The notes under the pieces were generated by a model that was not told the origin of the DNA, did no database searches, and saw nothing but the letters and a program-made list of their open reading frames with translations. This document shows positions 44,196 to 53,438 of a DNA stretch of 64,000 nt, in pieces; within the stretch, counting starts at the first letter, position 1; each line of letters begins with the position of its first letter. This DNA is from an uncultured bacterium (lineage in GTDB: Bacteria > Cyanobacteriota > Vampirovibrionia > Gastranaerophilales > Gastranaerophilaceae). A program made the translations under genes and the position numbers. The stretch lies in the NCBI GenBank assembly GCA_947428835.1, contig CANENE010000001.1, forward strand, positions 62,001-126,000, written 5' to 3'.

Positions 44196-46574
44196 TTATG
44201 CTGCAAGTTTTTCTTGAATTTTATCTTCATCTACAACAAAAGACCCGTCTTCAAGTCTGATTTCCACTTCCCATGGAAATGCAAAAACATAACCGTGGCT
44301 AGTTTTATATTTCCCATTCAGACAATCCGCTATACTTGCTTTATTAATTCCAAGCGCCTCTTGCGCCTGTAATCTGTCTTCAAACCTTTGGTAATTACCT
44401 TCTTTATCAATTGCATAAACTACATTTCTATTCAAATAACGTACTTTTTCATTAATTAAATCTTCATCTAAAGCAGGTTTATTATCATCATTTTCAATTT
44501 CAACTTCATTTGCATACAAAAAAGAATATCCATATGTTTCTTTTATTGTCTTATTTATACAGCGCGAAATATTTTTCAAAGGAATGCCTAAAGCATCGCT
44601 TGCTGCTTTCTGATTAGAATATCTTGTGCATTTTCCGTCTTTTGATATAGTGTAAATCGCACGGCTTTCAAAAAACGCTACTTTTTGAGCAATTTTTGCC
44701 ATATCAATTTCAATATTCCCATCTTCATTTTTAGTTTCAATATCTTCAGCAAGTGCAAAAACATAGCCATTTGCCATTTTTTCAAGGCCTAAAAGGCAGT
44801 TTTTTATTCTTGTATATTGTATATTCAAATCATTTTTCGCATCAGATATGCTATAAAACTTCTTATATTTTCCGTTTTTATTAATTGCATAAAAACCGTT
44901 TTTGCTTACATCTATTGTTCTTATTTCTTTTGAAAGGGCAAGAGCTTCATCTATTTTTTCCATATCAACAGTTATTTTGCCGTCATCTGAAATTTTTTCA
45001 ATTTCATTAGCATCTACTGCAACATATCCCTGAATTGTTTTCTTTCTGCCCGTTATCGCTGCCGAAATATCCTGGGACAATACTCCTATAGCTTTTGCAG
45101 CTTGTGCTCTTGTTTCATATCTTTTATAATTTCCGTTTGTTTCAACCAAATAAAGAGCGCTTTTATTTAAAAATGCTCTCAATTCCTGCAATTTTTCTTT
45201 ATTTATCGAAACTATGCCATCCTCTTTTTCAATTTCCAAATCTGCTGCTTTTGCAAATACATAACAGGAGGCCTTATCCTGCCTTGATAAAATGCAATTT
45301 AAAATATTGCCATATGAAATTCCTAAAATCTGATTAGCTTCTTTGGGGGTTTTAAATTTATTATATTTTCCGTTTTTATCAACAAAATAAAATCCGTCAT
45401 CTTCTTTTCTCTTGCCAAAAAGTTTATCTTCATCTACAAAAATATTTCCAAATTTATCAACCTTTTCCACTTCATTTGCATAAACAAATGAAAAACCTTT
45501 GATGGATTTAATTCTTTTTTGAAGACAGTCGCTGATTTTTTCTTTATAAATTCCAAGGGCATCTGCAACATTTTTTTGAAGATAAAATTTCCTATAATTT
45601 TTATTTTCATCAACAGCATAAAAAGGTTTTTGCAAATATCTAAGTTCAACAGCTGATAAATCTTCATCAGGAATATTTGCCAGTATTCCTTTAATCGGTT
45701 TTTGACTGCTTTTATTAATATCAGAGGAATTGCTGCCATTTTTTCTCAAAAGCAATAAATCCAAAGTTACATATGAATCGCTATTTTTCAAACTTTGAAT
45801 TTGTTTCTTTATCAAACGATTATTTGCAACTATCTTACCCTTTTCATCCATTGTTTCAATATCAAAATCATAACAAAATACAATACCATTGATATTATCT
45901 TTTTCTTTTCTTAAACATTTATATACGCTCGCTTTTGAAATATCAAGTTTATCAAGCAAATCTTGTACTTTTTCAAATTTCATATATCTGCCATTTTTAT
46001 CAATAGCATATATAGAAGCCTTTATCCTTTTGGCGCCATTTAATGAAGTTTCAACTTTACTTTGTGATTTTTGCTTTGATTTTGATTTTAATTCAAGTGC
46101 CTCATCTATGGTTAAAGGAATTGTTTTAAAAGCCGCAAGAGAACATAAAACCTCGGAAGCTAAATTTATAATGATTTTATCAGGAACATTTTCACCGTTT
46201 CGTCCTTTTTCTTCAATACAATCAGCAAAAGCAAAAACAAAATCACCCACAGATTCACAATCACCGTTTGCACATCTTAAAACGCTGCTAACACTGACAT
46301 TAAAAGCGGATGCTGCTTGATTGGCATCATCAAATTTTTTAAAATTCTTATAGGCATCAATTACATAAAAAGGGGAGGGTTTGATATCAGAAGTTTTAGA
46401 TTGCACGCCTAAAAATGGTATGTTATAGTTTTTAACCGCATTAAAATAATCAAAAATCATACCTGAGGGTTTATTTTCAAAATCGCGCGCATTAAAATTA
46501 GCAGCAAGTGCAGTTTGTGCTTGCATTTTTGATTTTGTAAAAAAAGTATTTTGATAAAAATCTACACTTCTCAT
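44196..46574 (-). CDS. protein of tandem NUMOD/IENR1-like repeats
   Basis: A 792-residue protein built from about eight units of 70-95 residues. Each begins with a beta segment of the form FYAIDKNGKYKKF, continues with a helix-turn-helix-like stretch such as DAKNDLNIQYTRIKNCL and ends GYVFA...EVE(I). This is the pattern of intron-encoded nuclease repeats (NUMOD1/IENR1), which bind DNA in homing endonucleases, yet no GIY-YIG, HNH or LAGLIDADG catalytic motif is seen. The N-terminus has IPFLGVQ at 52-58, like other lineage proteins here. A sequence-specific DNA-binding or repeat scaffold role is inferred. Confidence 0.6.
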   Translation of the reverse strand: MRSVDFYQNTFFTKSKMQAQTALAANFNARDFENKPSGMIFDYFNAVKNYNIPFLGVQSKTSDIKPSPFYVIDAYKNFKKFDDANQAASAFNVSVSSVLRCANGDCESVGDFVFAFADCIEEKGRNGENVPDKIIINLASEVLCSLAAFKTIPLTIDEALELKSKSKQKSQSKVETSLNGAKRIKASIYAIDKNGRYMKFEKVQDLLDKLDISKASVYKCLRKEKDNINGIVFCYDFDIETMDEKGKIVANNRLIKKQIQSLKNSDSYVTLDLLLLRKNGSNSSDINKSSQKPIKGILANIPDEDLSAVELRYLQKPFYAVDENKNYRKFYLQKNVADALGIYKEKISDCLQKRIKSIKGFSFVYANEVEKVDKFGNIFVDEDKLFGKRKEDDGFYFVDKNGKYNKFKTPKEANQILGISYGNILNCILSRQDKASCYVFAKAADLEIEKEDGIVSINKEKLQELRAFLNKSALYLVETNGNYKRYETRAQAAKAIGVLSQDISAAITGRKKTIQGYVAVDANEIEKISDDGKITVDMEKIDEALALSKEIRTIDVSKNGFYAINKNGKYKKFYSISDAKNDLNIQYTRIKNCLLGLEKMANGYVFALAEDIETKNEDGNIEIDMAKIAQKVAFFESRAIYTISKDGKCTRYSNQKAASDALGIPLKNISRCINKTIKETYGYSFLYANEVEIENDDNKPALDEDLINEKVRYLNRNVVYAIDKEGNYQRFEDRLQAQEALGINKASIADCLNGKYKTSHGYVFAFPWEVEIRLEDGSFVVDEDKIQEKLAA

Positions 46575-46711
46575 TCTAAAATTGCTTTAAATTAACTGAC
46601 AGCAACTATATAAAAATCGTAAAGATATTTTTTAGACGGCAAAAGTAAAATTAAATAAAATACCAAAACAGCCCGGAAAACTGATAACTATTTTCATACA
46701 ATGCCTTATCT

Positions 46712-47033
46712 TTATCTTGAACTTGCCCATTCATCAGGGTCATTTATCATATTCAAAAAATCAACCATACGGACATCATAATATCTGAAATACATTTCAT
46801 TTGGTTTATCTTCTTTTGCAACGCTATGCGCCGTAAACTATCTGCTGGTATGGGACAAAATATCTACAGCTAAAAGTACATCAATTTCTCAACTAATTCA
46901 AATTCATTTACCCCGTTGGAAGATATGAGCCTATCAAGAAAACAAAAGGCAAGGTTTGTTTTCATTATCTTTTGAACGGTATGCAAAAATCATTTTTGCT
47001 TCTGCCTGTTTTTACAATAACTTCAAAACCACT
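46712..47033 (-). pseudogene. decayed gene remnant
   Basis: Three coding-like fragments can be read leftwards with stops between them: GFEVIVKTGRSKNDFCIPFK, then NLAFCFLDRLISSNGVNEFE, then AHSVAKEDKPNEMYFRYYDV running into VRMVDFLNMINDPDEW and a stop at 46712. Codon use looks genuine, but several stops or shifts separate them. Family not recognised. No intact gene is seen between 46575 and 47120. Confidence 0.4.
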
Positions 47034-47120
47034 TTTTTATTCTTTTTAAAATGCATCAAAAGGCATGTACATTTTTGAAAATTCAAACTTGTTTTCAATT
47101 TAAAAAATTTTTGCTTAGTT

Positions 47121-47618
47121 TTACCATTCAGGATGATAATATATCGTAAAAAGTTTATCTTTTTTGACTTTGGCTTTGCCGCCTTTGATAAAGTTAGTAA
47201 GTGATCCTGTAGGAGGAAGAGGTGTAAGCGCCCATTTTAAAGGAAAAACCCAAAGGCTTCTGTCCTGTCCAAAAACTTCAAAGCTTGAAGTCAGTTTTGA
47301 AGGCGGAATTTCATTTATATGAAAATTATTAAAAATAATACTTGCAGGAATTCCATTCATCCCGGAAGTTATAACTGCCTGCACTTCAGCTGTAAAAACG
47401 TCACCTTTTTTTGCAAGATAGTGTTTGTCATAGAAAAGGTCTTTTTCAACAACAAAATTAATCTTTTCTCCCTCATAAACAGATTTTTCGGATAAAATAT
47501 CATTTTGAATGCGAAATTCAATCGGGATTTCAAGCGTGCTTTCATAGTTGTATGCATAAGAACAACCGCAAATACATACCATAATCGCCATAAACAACAG
47601 CAAAAAAAGTCTATTCAT
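47121..47618 (-). CDS. exported protein of unknown function
   Basis: A 165-residue protein with a signal peptide or lipoprotein-type leader (MNRLFLLLFMAIMVCICGCS, where GCS could be lipidated). The mature part is beta-rich: TLEIPIEFRIQNDILSEKSV, YLAKKGDVFTAEVQAVITSG, GIPASIIFNNFHINEIPPSK. Domains of this kind, with a ‘make it small to moderate the trade-off’ pattern of G-D-x-F-x-G strands, occur in proteins of cell-envelope complexes, but no name is given. ATG 47618 overlaps the upstream gene by 8 bases, making the two a coupled pair. Function unknown. Confidence 0.6.
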   Translation of the reverse strand: MNRLFLLLFMAIMVCICGCSYAYNYESTLEIPIEFRIQNDILSEKSVYEGEKINFVVEKDLFYDKHYLAKKGDVFTAEVQAVITSGMNGIPASIIFNNFHINEIPPSKLTSSFEVFGQDRSLWVFPLKWALTPLPPTGSLTNFIKGGKAKVKKDKLFTIYYHPEW

Positions 47619-48306
47619 ATTCAATTTCCAGTCTGTAGTTTTTGCTTCTTGCTTTATATTCAAGCATTCTTCTGTTGTTTTGGGAAGTTAGAAGGAAATT
47701 TTGATAGTATTTGTTATCGGTATATTTGTTATCTTTCAAAAATTCAGGATATTTAAAATAAATTCTTTCATACAAATACGCAAGTCTTTTTGAAGTCAGG
47801 TTTTTGTTTGAAAGAAAATCCTGTCTTGCCTGCGGCGCGGTTTTATTAATATAAACAATAAGCCCTAAAGGATTATAGCCTGCTTTTACCATAGCATCAA
47901 GCGCGAGTTTATCATATATAAGCTCATATTTTTTAGGCGCTGCTTTCATTTTAATCGCACTCAAGGCGCCTTTTGCAATACCATCATAAGAACGATATGC
48001 TGCTTGAATTTCTCTTGAAAGGTATCCTGCGAGTTCATCATCGGATTCTATAAATTTATAGTTTTTATCATACACTATAACTTCACGCTTTGTAAGCTTA
48101 GAGCAATTTTTTAAAGCACTTTCTTTGGCTTTTTTGTCATAAACAAACACAATTCTTTTATCATAAGCATTTTCATTTAAAATTTTTGCTGCAACATTAT
48201 TAATTCTTGTTTGAATTGAATTTTCTTCTAAGACAGCTTTTTCATCGATTGCAAAAACATTTGACGACAACAATAGAACTAATGTTAAAAATAAAATCTT
48301 TTTCAT
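47611..48306 (-). CDS. exported M48-like protein without HExxH
   Basis: A 231-residue exported protein (signal peptide MKKILFLTLVLLLSSNVFA). The region SDDELAGYLSREIQAAYRSY occupies the place of the M48 metallopeptidase zinc helix (normally ELAxxLxHExxH), and KLALDAMVKAGYNPLGLIVY resembles the following AD-x-x-A-x-x-M-x-x-AGY-x-P segment. The zinc ligands are missing, so it is probably not a peptidase. ATG 48306 fits the signal peptide. It overlaps the gene downstream by 8 bases. Confidence 0.6.
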   Translation of the reverse strand: MKKILFLTLVLLLSSNVFAIDEKAVLEENSIQTRINNVAAKILNENAYDKRIVFVYDKKAKESALKNCSKLTKREVIVYDKNYKFIESDDELAGYLSREIQAAYRSYDGIAKGALSAIKMKAAPKKYELIYDKLALDAMVKAGYNPLGLIVYINKTAPQARQDFLSNKNLTSKRLAYLYERIYFKYPEFLKDNKYTDNKYYQNFLLTSQNNRRMLEYKARSKNYRLEIEYE

Positions 48307-48488
48307 TTTCTTAATATACCACATTTGAAGGATTTTTTTATAAAAAATTATATTAACTTTTGTATATATTTTTTAAATTGTGTAATATGTATATATAATG
48401 AATGAAAACGGCTAAAACTATAATTTTGCTATCATTGTAGTTTTTAGTGTTACGGACTTGGGATTAGAGATTTAAAAGGTATGAAATA

Positions 48489-51400
48489 ATGTTTAAGTTA
48501 GCTAAAACGACTGCTATTTTATTTTTGTCCATTACAACTTGTGCGCTTGCAAAAACGTTTGATGGTGAAGTCATTCTTGAAAAAGACTTGAATTTAACCT
48601 ATTCAAATTATTCTGCAAGTGAAGCAACCATTATAGGTAATAACTATGCTATAACAACTAATGACGAAAAAACAGGATTGAAGCTTAACCAAAATTCAAC
48701 AATTCTTACGGTTAAAGACCTTGGAAGCTATAGTGTTAGTGCAGCAACGGCATCAGATAATCCATTGAATGTTGTCAAAAAATTTGTCAATGGCAAAATT
48801 CAAAATTTAGCATTGAAATTAAACCATAACGGCGCCAATAATTTTACGGGTCAAAATGGTGCATTTATAGGTACAGATGGTAATGCCGGCAATAAGGTGC
48901 AACTTAGTGTAGAAAATTCGGTTGTGCATAATAATGAAAATGTCAAAAATACAACATCTTCTCCGGCACAAGGCGGAGCCATTAATATTATGTCAAACAA
49001 AAAAGGTGACGATGAAACAGCTGAAGAAGCACAAACTCACAGTGTAACTATTTCAAATTCCTGGTTTAATGAAAATAAGGTTCAAAACCTTGGTGGCGCA
49101 CAAGGTGGTGCTATTAATACACAACTTAACCATGGCAATCTTGAAATCATAGATAGTTTCTTTACAAATAATTCGGCAATAGCATCTGAAGGTTCAACTT
49201 CAACAGGAATAAAAGGCGGTGCGATAAGCAACCTGTCTGCCAAACTAAATGTAATAGATTCATATTTTGGAAAAAACAAAGTACAAGGTTATAGTGTTTC
49301 AGGCGGCGCTATTTATGATGATATAGCATCTTATACAAGCACTCCGACAGCGAAAGAAGCTTTTGAAACTCATAAATTTACTAATGTAATATTTGAACAA
49401 AATTCCGCTAATTCCGAAGGAGGCGGAGCATCAGGTGGTGCTATGGCATCAATGGTTGCTCAAAATATTGAAAATGCTTTATTCAAAGATAATAGTGTCA
49501 CTGTTTCAAATGCTTCCAAGGGGAACGCTTTGGGAGGCGCGCTTTATCAAAGTGGAAAAAGATATGAAACAAAAGAAGAAGGTAAGCCGCTAGAACCTAT
49601 TTTTGCAATAAAAAATACAACATTTGAAGGCAACAGCATTGAATTAAATAATAGTTTGGCCTCATCAGGCGGCGCACTTCATCAAAAAGGTACAAATGCC
49701 TCGACTGACGATATTGCATTCACTTTAGATAATGTTGCATTTAATAATAATTCAATTACCTCAACCGATGGCGAAAGCGCAAGAGGCGGTGCTTTAACCC
49801 AAAGTGGAGAAAAAATAAATTCAACTATTACAAACACCTCTTTTGAAGGAAATTCAATAAAAAGCCAGGCTGATTTTACAAAAGCCAAATATCATAATGA
49901 CGGCTGGGATGAATGGTATGATGTTATTGAATCTGTTGGCGGCGCATTTTATTTTGAAGGAACGCCTTCAAGTGCAAGCGCGAGTGCAAGCAATCAAAAA
50001 CTCAGCCGTTTAACACTTGATAATGTAAGTTTTAAAAACAACTCAATTGAAAGCAATAATTATTCTGCAGGCGGTGCCTTAGCCATATCTGATCACACAG
50101 GCTATCCGACAACAGCTGTTGTAAATATAAATAATACCGTATTTCAAAATAACTCCGCCACTTCAACTGCCACAGCACAAGAAGCTACCGATGGAGTCGG
50201 AGCAGAAAATCAACCTGAATATCTTGGTGCAGCAGGCGGTGCTATATATAATGGAAGATATAATGTCTTAAATGTAACAAATTCAACTTTTGAAGGCAAC
50301 TCTTCTCACTCCTCTTCAACCGAAGATAAGAAATTATACGGAGGCGGCGCTGTTTACAATCAGGAATACGGTATTGCGACATTTACAGATACAAATTTCA
50401 CAAATAATACAGCAACCGGTACTGCTGCAAGCGGAGGCGCGATATATAATGCTTACGCAGGCACAACCAATATTGTTGCGATGAATAAAGATGTAGTTTT
50501 TGAAGGCAACAAAGCAGGTGATGATGCAAACAACCTTTCTTCAAATGCATATTACGGAGAAAACCTTGCAGTATTAAATTTAAATGCCGCAAAAGACAAA
50601 AAAATTGTTTTCAATGACTCAATTTCATCTCAAACACCTGAAACAAAATATGGAAGACTATATACCTCAAAAATAAATATCAATAATGAAGGCAAAAATA
50701 CAACAAGCGATTCTGCTTATAATACAAGCGAAAAACTGCCTGATTGGGTTCCTTCCGGCGAAAATGCAGGTACTGTCGTTTTAAATGCCAATATGGATGA
50801 TTTTAAAGGCGATGTTACAATGCACGGAGGCACTCTTCAGCTCGGACAAAATGGTACGTTTTTCAATGGTGCAAACAGTTTTTCTATTATGGCTCCATCT
50901 GCCTTGGATACTGCCAATGGCGTTATTCAAGAACATAATCTTGGTAATTTCACACTAAACGCACCTTTAAAACTTTCTCTTGATGCTAATTTAGAAAACA
51001 GCACAATGGACAAATTCAATATCGACACATTAACAAAAAACGATGATGCTCAAATAAATATTCAAAAAATAAATGTTATGGCAGATGCCAAAGCGGAAGT
51101 CCTTGATTTAAGTATGGAAAAAATAAGTGATAATCAGGATTTTATTGATCTGCTTTCTCTTGACGAAAGTGCAAAAACTGCTCTTGGCAAGGTTTACAAA
51201 TATGATGTTGAGCTTGATGAAGAAAATAATTCTATGTCCTTCACAAGAAAAGGTCTAAATCCTTCCGGAGGCGGAAATACTCCAATTACATATAATGATA
51301 TAAATCCTGCTGTAATGGTCGGTCCCGTTGCGGCACAAGCAGCTTATATGTCTCAACTGAATTCGTATGATCAGGCATTTCAAAATACAGTTTCGACTAT

Positions 51401-52295
51401 GATGCAGCCAAGGTTATTTAGAAGTATGGCTATGATGGATAACCGCTATGCAATTTTAGAAGGAAACAAAACAGGAGGCGCCACACGTCTACATCTTGAA
51501 CAACCGGGTCCAAATGATTGGTTTAGACCTTATACATCCTATGAAAAAGTTAATTTTAAAGACGGAAACAAAGTTTCAAATATAATGTATGGAACATATA
51601 TGGGCACAGACAGCCGCATGTTTGAACTCAAAAACGGCAAACGCGCCCAACTTTCAGGTTATATTGGATATAATGGTTCTCATCAGACTTTTGATGGTAA
51701 CAGCATATATCAAAACGGCGGTACACTTGGTATTACAGGGTCATTATACAGAAAGAATTTCTTCAGCGCATTGACAATCGGAGGCGGCGCAAGTTTCGCA
51801 ACAGCTTCAACAATGTTTGGCAACGACTCATTCCCGCTAATTTCTGCCGGTATTGCTTCTAAATCCGGGTATAATATTGAATTTTTCGATGGAAAGTTTG
51901 TTATTCAGCCGACTATGTTAATATCTTATACTGCAATAAATGCGTTTAACTACACAAATGCAGCAGATGTTAAAATCAAATCCGATGCACTTAATGCAAT
52001 TCAACTTGTTCCGGGTGTAAGACTCTTTGCAAATACTAAAAATGGCTGGCAGCCATATGCAAGCTTTGATTTCAGATGGAATATTATGGACAAAGCCGAC
52101 TTTAGCGCAGCAGATATCGCCCTTCCTCAAATATCAATCAAGCCATATGTTGAATATGGTGTAGGTGTCCAAAAACGTTTCAAAGACAAAATTTCAGGAC
52201 ATATCCAAACATTAATCAGAAATGGCGGCAGAAACGGTATAGCATTTAGCTTTGGTCTGGATATTCTTTTAGGCAAGAAAAGCGAAAGACTATAA
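48489..52295 (+). CDS. Pmp-repeat autotransporter (type V secretion)
   Basis: A 1268-residue outer-membrane autotransporter. A signal peptide (FKLAKTTAILFLSITTCALA) precedes a passenger of about 900 residues with many GGA[ILF] and FxxN motifs (GGAINTQ, GGAISNL, GGAIYDD, FEGNSI, FKNNSI), as in chlamydial polymorphic membrane proteins, predicting a beta-helix. A linker with PSGGGN leads to a beta-barrel from about residue 1008 (NDWFRPYTSYEKVNF) to the end, ending in GLDILLGKKSERL rather than an aromatic residue. The barrel would insert through the BAM complex. A terminator follows, so it is a single-gene unit. Role in adhesion is inferred. Confidence 0.85.
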   Translation: MFKLAKTTAILFLSITTCALAKTFDGEVILEKDLNLTYSNYSASEATIIGNNYAITTNDEKTGLKLNQNSTILTVKDLGSYSVSAATASDNPLNVVKKFVNGKIQNLALKLNHNGANNFTGQNGAFIGTDGNAGNKVQLSVENSVVHNNENVKNTTSSPAQGGAINIMSNKKGDDETAEEAQTHSVTISNSWFNENKVQNLGGAQGGAINTQLNHGNLEIIDSFFTNNSAIASEGSTSTGIKGGAISNLSAKLNVIDSYFGKNKVQGYSVSGGAIYDDIASYTSTPTAKEAFETHKFTNVIFEQNSANSEGGGASGGAMASMVAQNIENALFKDNSVTVSNASKGNALGGALYQSGKRYETKEEGKPLEPIFAIKNTTFEGNSIELNNSLASSGGALHQKGTNASTDDIAFTLDNVAFNNNSITSTDGESARGGALTQSGEKINSTITNTSFEGNSIKSQADFTKAKYHNDGWDEWYDVIESVGGAFYFEGTPSSASASASNQKLSRLTLDNVSFKNNSIESNNYSAGGALAISDHTGYPTTAVVNINNTVFQNNSATSTATAQEATDGVGAENQPEYLGAAGGAIYNGRYNVLNVTNSTFEGNSSHSSSTEDKKLYGGGAVYNQEYGIATFTDTNFTNNTATGTAASGGAIYNAYAGTTNIVAMNKDVVFEGNKAGDDANNLSSNAYYGENLAVLNLNAAKDKKIVFNDSISSQTPETKYGRLYTSKININNEGKNTTSDSAYNTSEKLPDWVPSGENAGTVVLNANMDDFKGDVTMHGGTLQLGQNGTFFNGANSFSIMAPSALDTANGVIQEHNLGNFTLNAPLKLSLDANLENSTMDKFNIDTLTKNDDAQINIQKINVMADAKAEVLDLSMEKISDNQDFIDLLSLDESAKTALGKVYKYDVELDEENNSMSFTRKGLNPSGGGNTPITYNDINPAVMVGPVAAQAAYMSQLNSYDQAFQNTVSTMMQPRLFRSMAMMDNRYAILEGNKTGGATRLHLEQPGPNDWFRPYTSYEKVNFKDGNKVSNIMYGTYMGTDSRMFELKNGKRAQLSGYIGYNGSHQTFDGNSIYQNGGTLGITGSLYRKNFFSALTIGGGASFATASTMFGNDSFPLISAGIASKSGYNIEFFDGKFVIQPTMLISYTAINAFNYTNAADVKIKSDALNAIQLVPGVRLFANTKNGWQPYASFDFRWNIMDKADFSAADIALPQISIKPYVEYGVGVQKRFKDKISGHIQTLIRNGGRNGIAFSFGLDILLGKKSERL

Positions 52296-52313
52296 AACTT
52301 TAAAATTATATAA

Positions 52314-52351
52314 AAATAGTGCCTTTGCATTAGCTTGGCACTATTTTTTTT
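52314..52351 (+). terminator. terminator after the autotransporter
   Basis: AAATAGTGCC (52314-52323) pairs with GGCACTATTT (52337-52346) around a 13-base loop, followed by eight T. Confidence 0.85.
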
Positions 52352-52384
52352 AACTGATGATGCAACAAAGAGTGCAAACAAAAT

Positions 52385-52675
52385 TTAAACTTTGCGGTTT
52401 CTTTTTGAAAGACTTCTCAAAGAAACTTTTTCAAGAATTTCAAGAAAGCTGTCGTCATTTAATCTAAACATTTTAAGAAAATCTACCATAGCTATGCTTT
52501 CTTGTAATTTTTCTTTGTTGGATTTTTCTTCTTTAGCGTACGCTTTGTTAAACTCTCTTTCTATAATTTTATTATCCTCATTTCTTATAGTTTTGAGTAT
52601 GTAAAGCAAGGTGTCTTTTCTAATCTTATATAAGCCGCCTTTATATATTATTTCAATTATCTTTTCTGTATGCAT
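52385..52675 (-). CDS. small charged helical protein, unknown
   Basis: A 96-residue protein starting MHTEKIIEIIYKGGLYKIRK, rich in Lys and Glu and probably all helical (NKAYAKEEKSNKEKLQESIA; FLKMFRLNDDSFLEILEKVS). The ATG at 52675 follows AAGGAAGCAGG; an earlier in-frame start at 52708 lacks a better site. No motif, signal peptide or membrane helix is seen. It faces the autotransporter's terminator, and the 280 bases upstream (52676-52955) hold only AT-rich DNA. Confidence 0.5.
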   Translation of the reverse strand: MHTEKIIEIIYKGGLYKIRKDTLLYILKTIRNEDNKIIEREFNKAYAKEEKSNKEKLQESIAMVDFLKMFRLNDDSFLEILEKVSLRSLSKRNRKV

Positions 52676-52955
52676 ACCTGCTTCCTTATTATGTTTGCAC
52701 CATATCATTGTTATTTTTAAAAAAATTTGATAAATAAATAATTTATCAATATTTCAATTGATACAAAATACATATTATCATGAAAATCAGTTTTTATTGC
52801 AAAAAGTTTTAAAATTATCAAACATAAACTGCACATTTCAGCTTATAATAATAATTGTAGATATATTAAAAAGTTCGCTATAATTTGAATAATAAGTTTA
52901 AAATCATCAAAATTTTTGCTTAACAATCTTAATAATTGTTATATTTTCAAAGAAA

Positions 52956-53342
52956 TTAGTTTAATTTACAGTAAAATCCGTTTAATATTGTTGCATAAAT
53001 TATCCATACAAAATATGGAACAAGTACTATCCCTGCTGTTTTTGAAACAGAATAAAATTTTTTTATAGTTAAAAACACAAAAACATCTAAAAGAACTATA
53101 ACGGCAAAAGCAAAACAAATATCTTTAAAAAAGAAAAACATAAAAGGCCAAGCAGCATTTAAAAGCATTTGTATGCCGAAATAAATATATCCTGTTTTCT
53201 TATATTGTGCATATTTTGTAAAATATAAAACAAATGCAACTAATATTGTTATATACAAGACCGACCACATTGGCGCAAATATCCAATCAGGCGGAGCAAA
53301 TGATGGTTTTATAAGATTTTGATACCAAATTGAATTAAACAT
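52956..53342 (-). CDS. TspO/MBR-family protein, short form
   Basis: A 128-residue homologue of TspO, the tryptophan-rich sensory protein that binds porphyrins and related ligands in membranes. WYQNLIKPSFAPPDWIFAPMW matches the conserved TspO block, and the helices MLLNAAWPFMFFFFKDI, FAVIVLLDVFVFLT and LVPYFVWIIYATILNGFYCK correspond to TM3-TM5. The family usually has five helices and 150-160 residues; this one begins at the end of what is normally the first loop, so TM1 is absent. The start codon context does not suggest a hidden upstream exon. Confidence 0.8.
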   Translation of the reverse strand: MFNSIWYQNLIKPSFAPPDWIFAPMWSVLYITILVAFVLYFTKYAQYKKTGYIYFGIQMLLNAAWPFMFFFFKDICFAFAVIVLLDVFVFLTIKKFYSVSKTAGIVLVPYFVWIIYATILNGFYCKLN

Positions 53343-53438
53343 ATTATATTAATTAAACCTCTTTAAAATATTTTCAATTACTCTAAGAGACATTAAAAGG
53401 ACTGACAAAAATTGTCATTGAGGATTGTTATATAAAAT

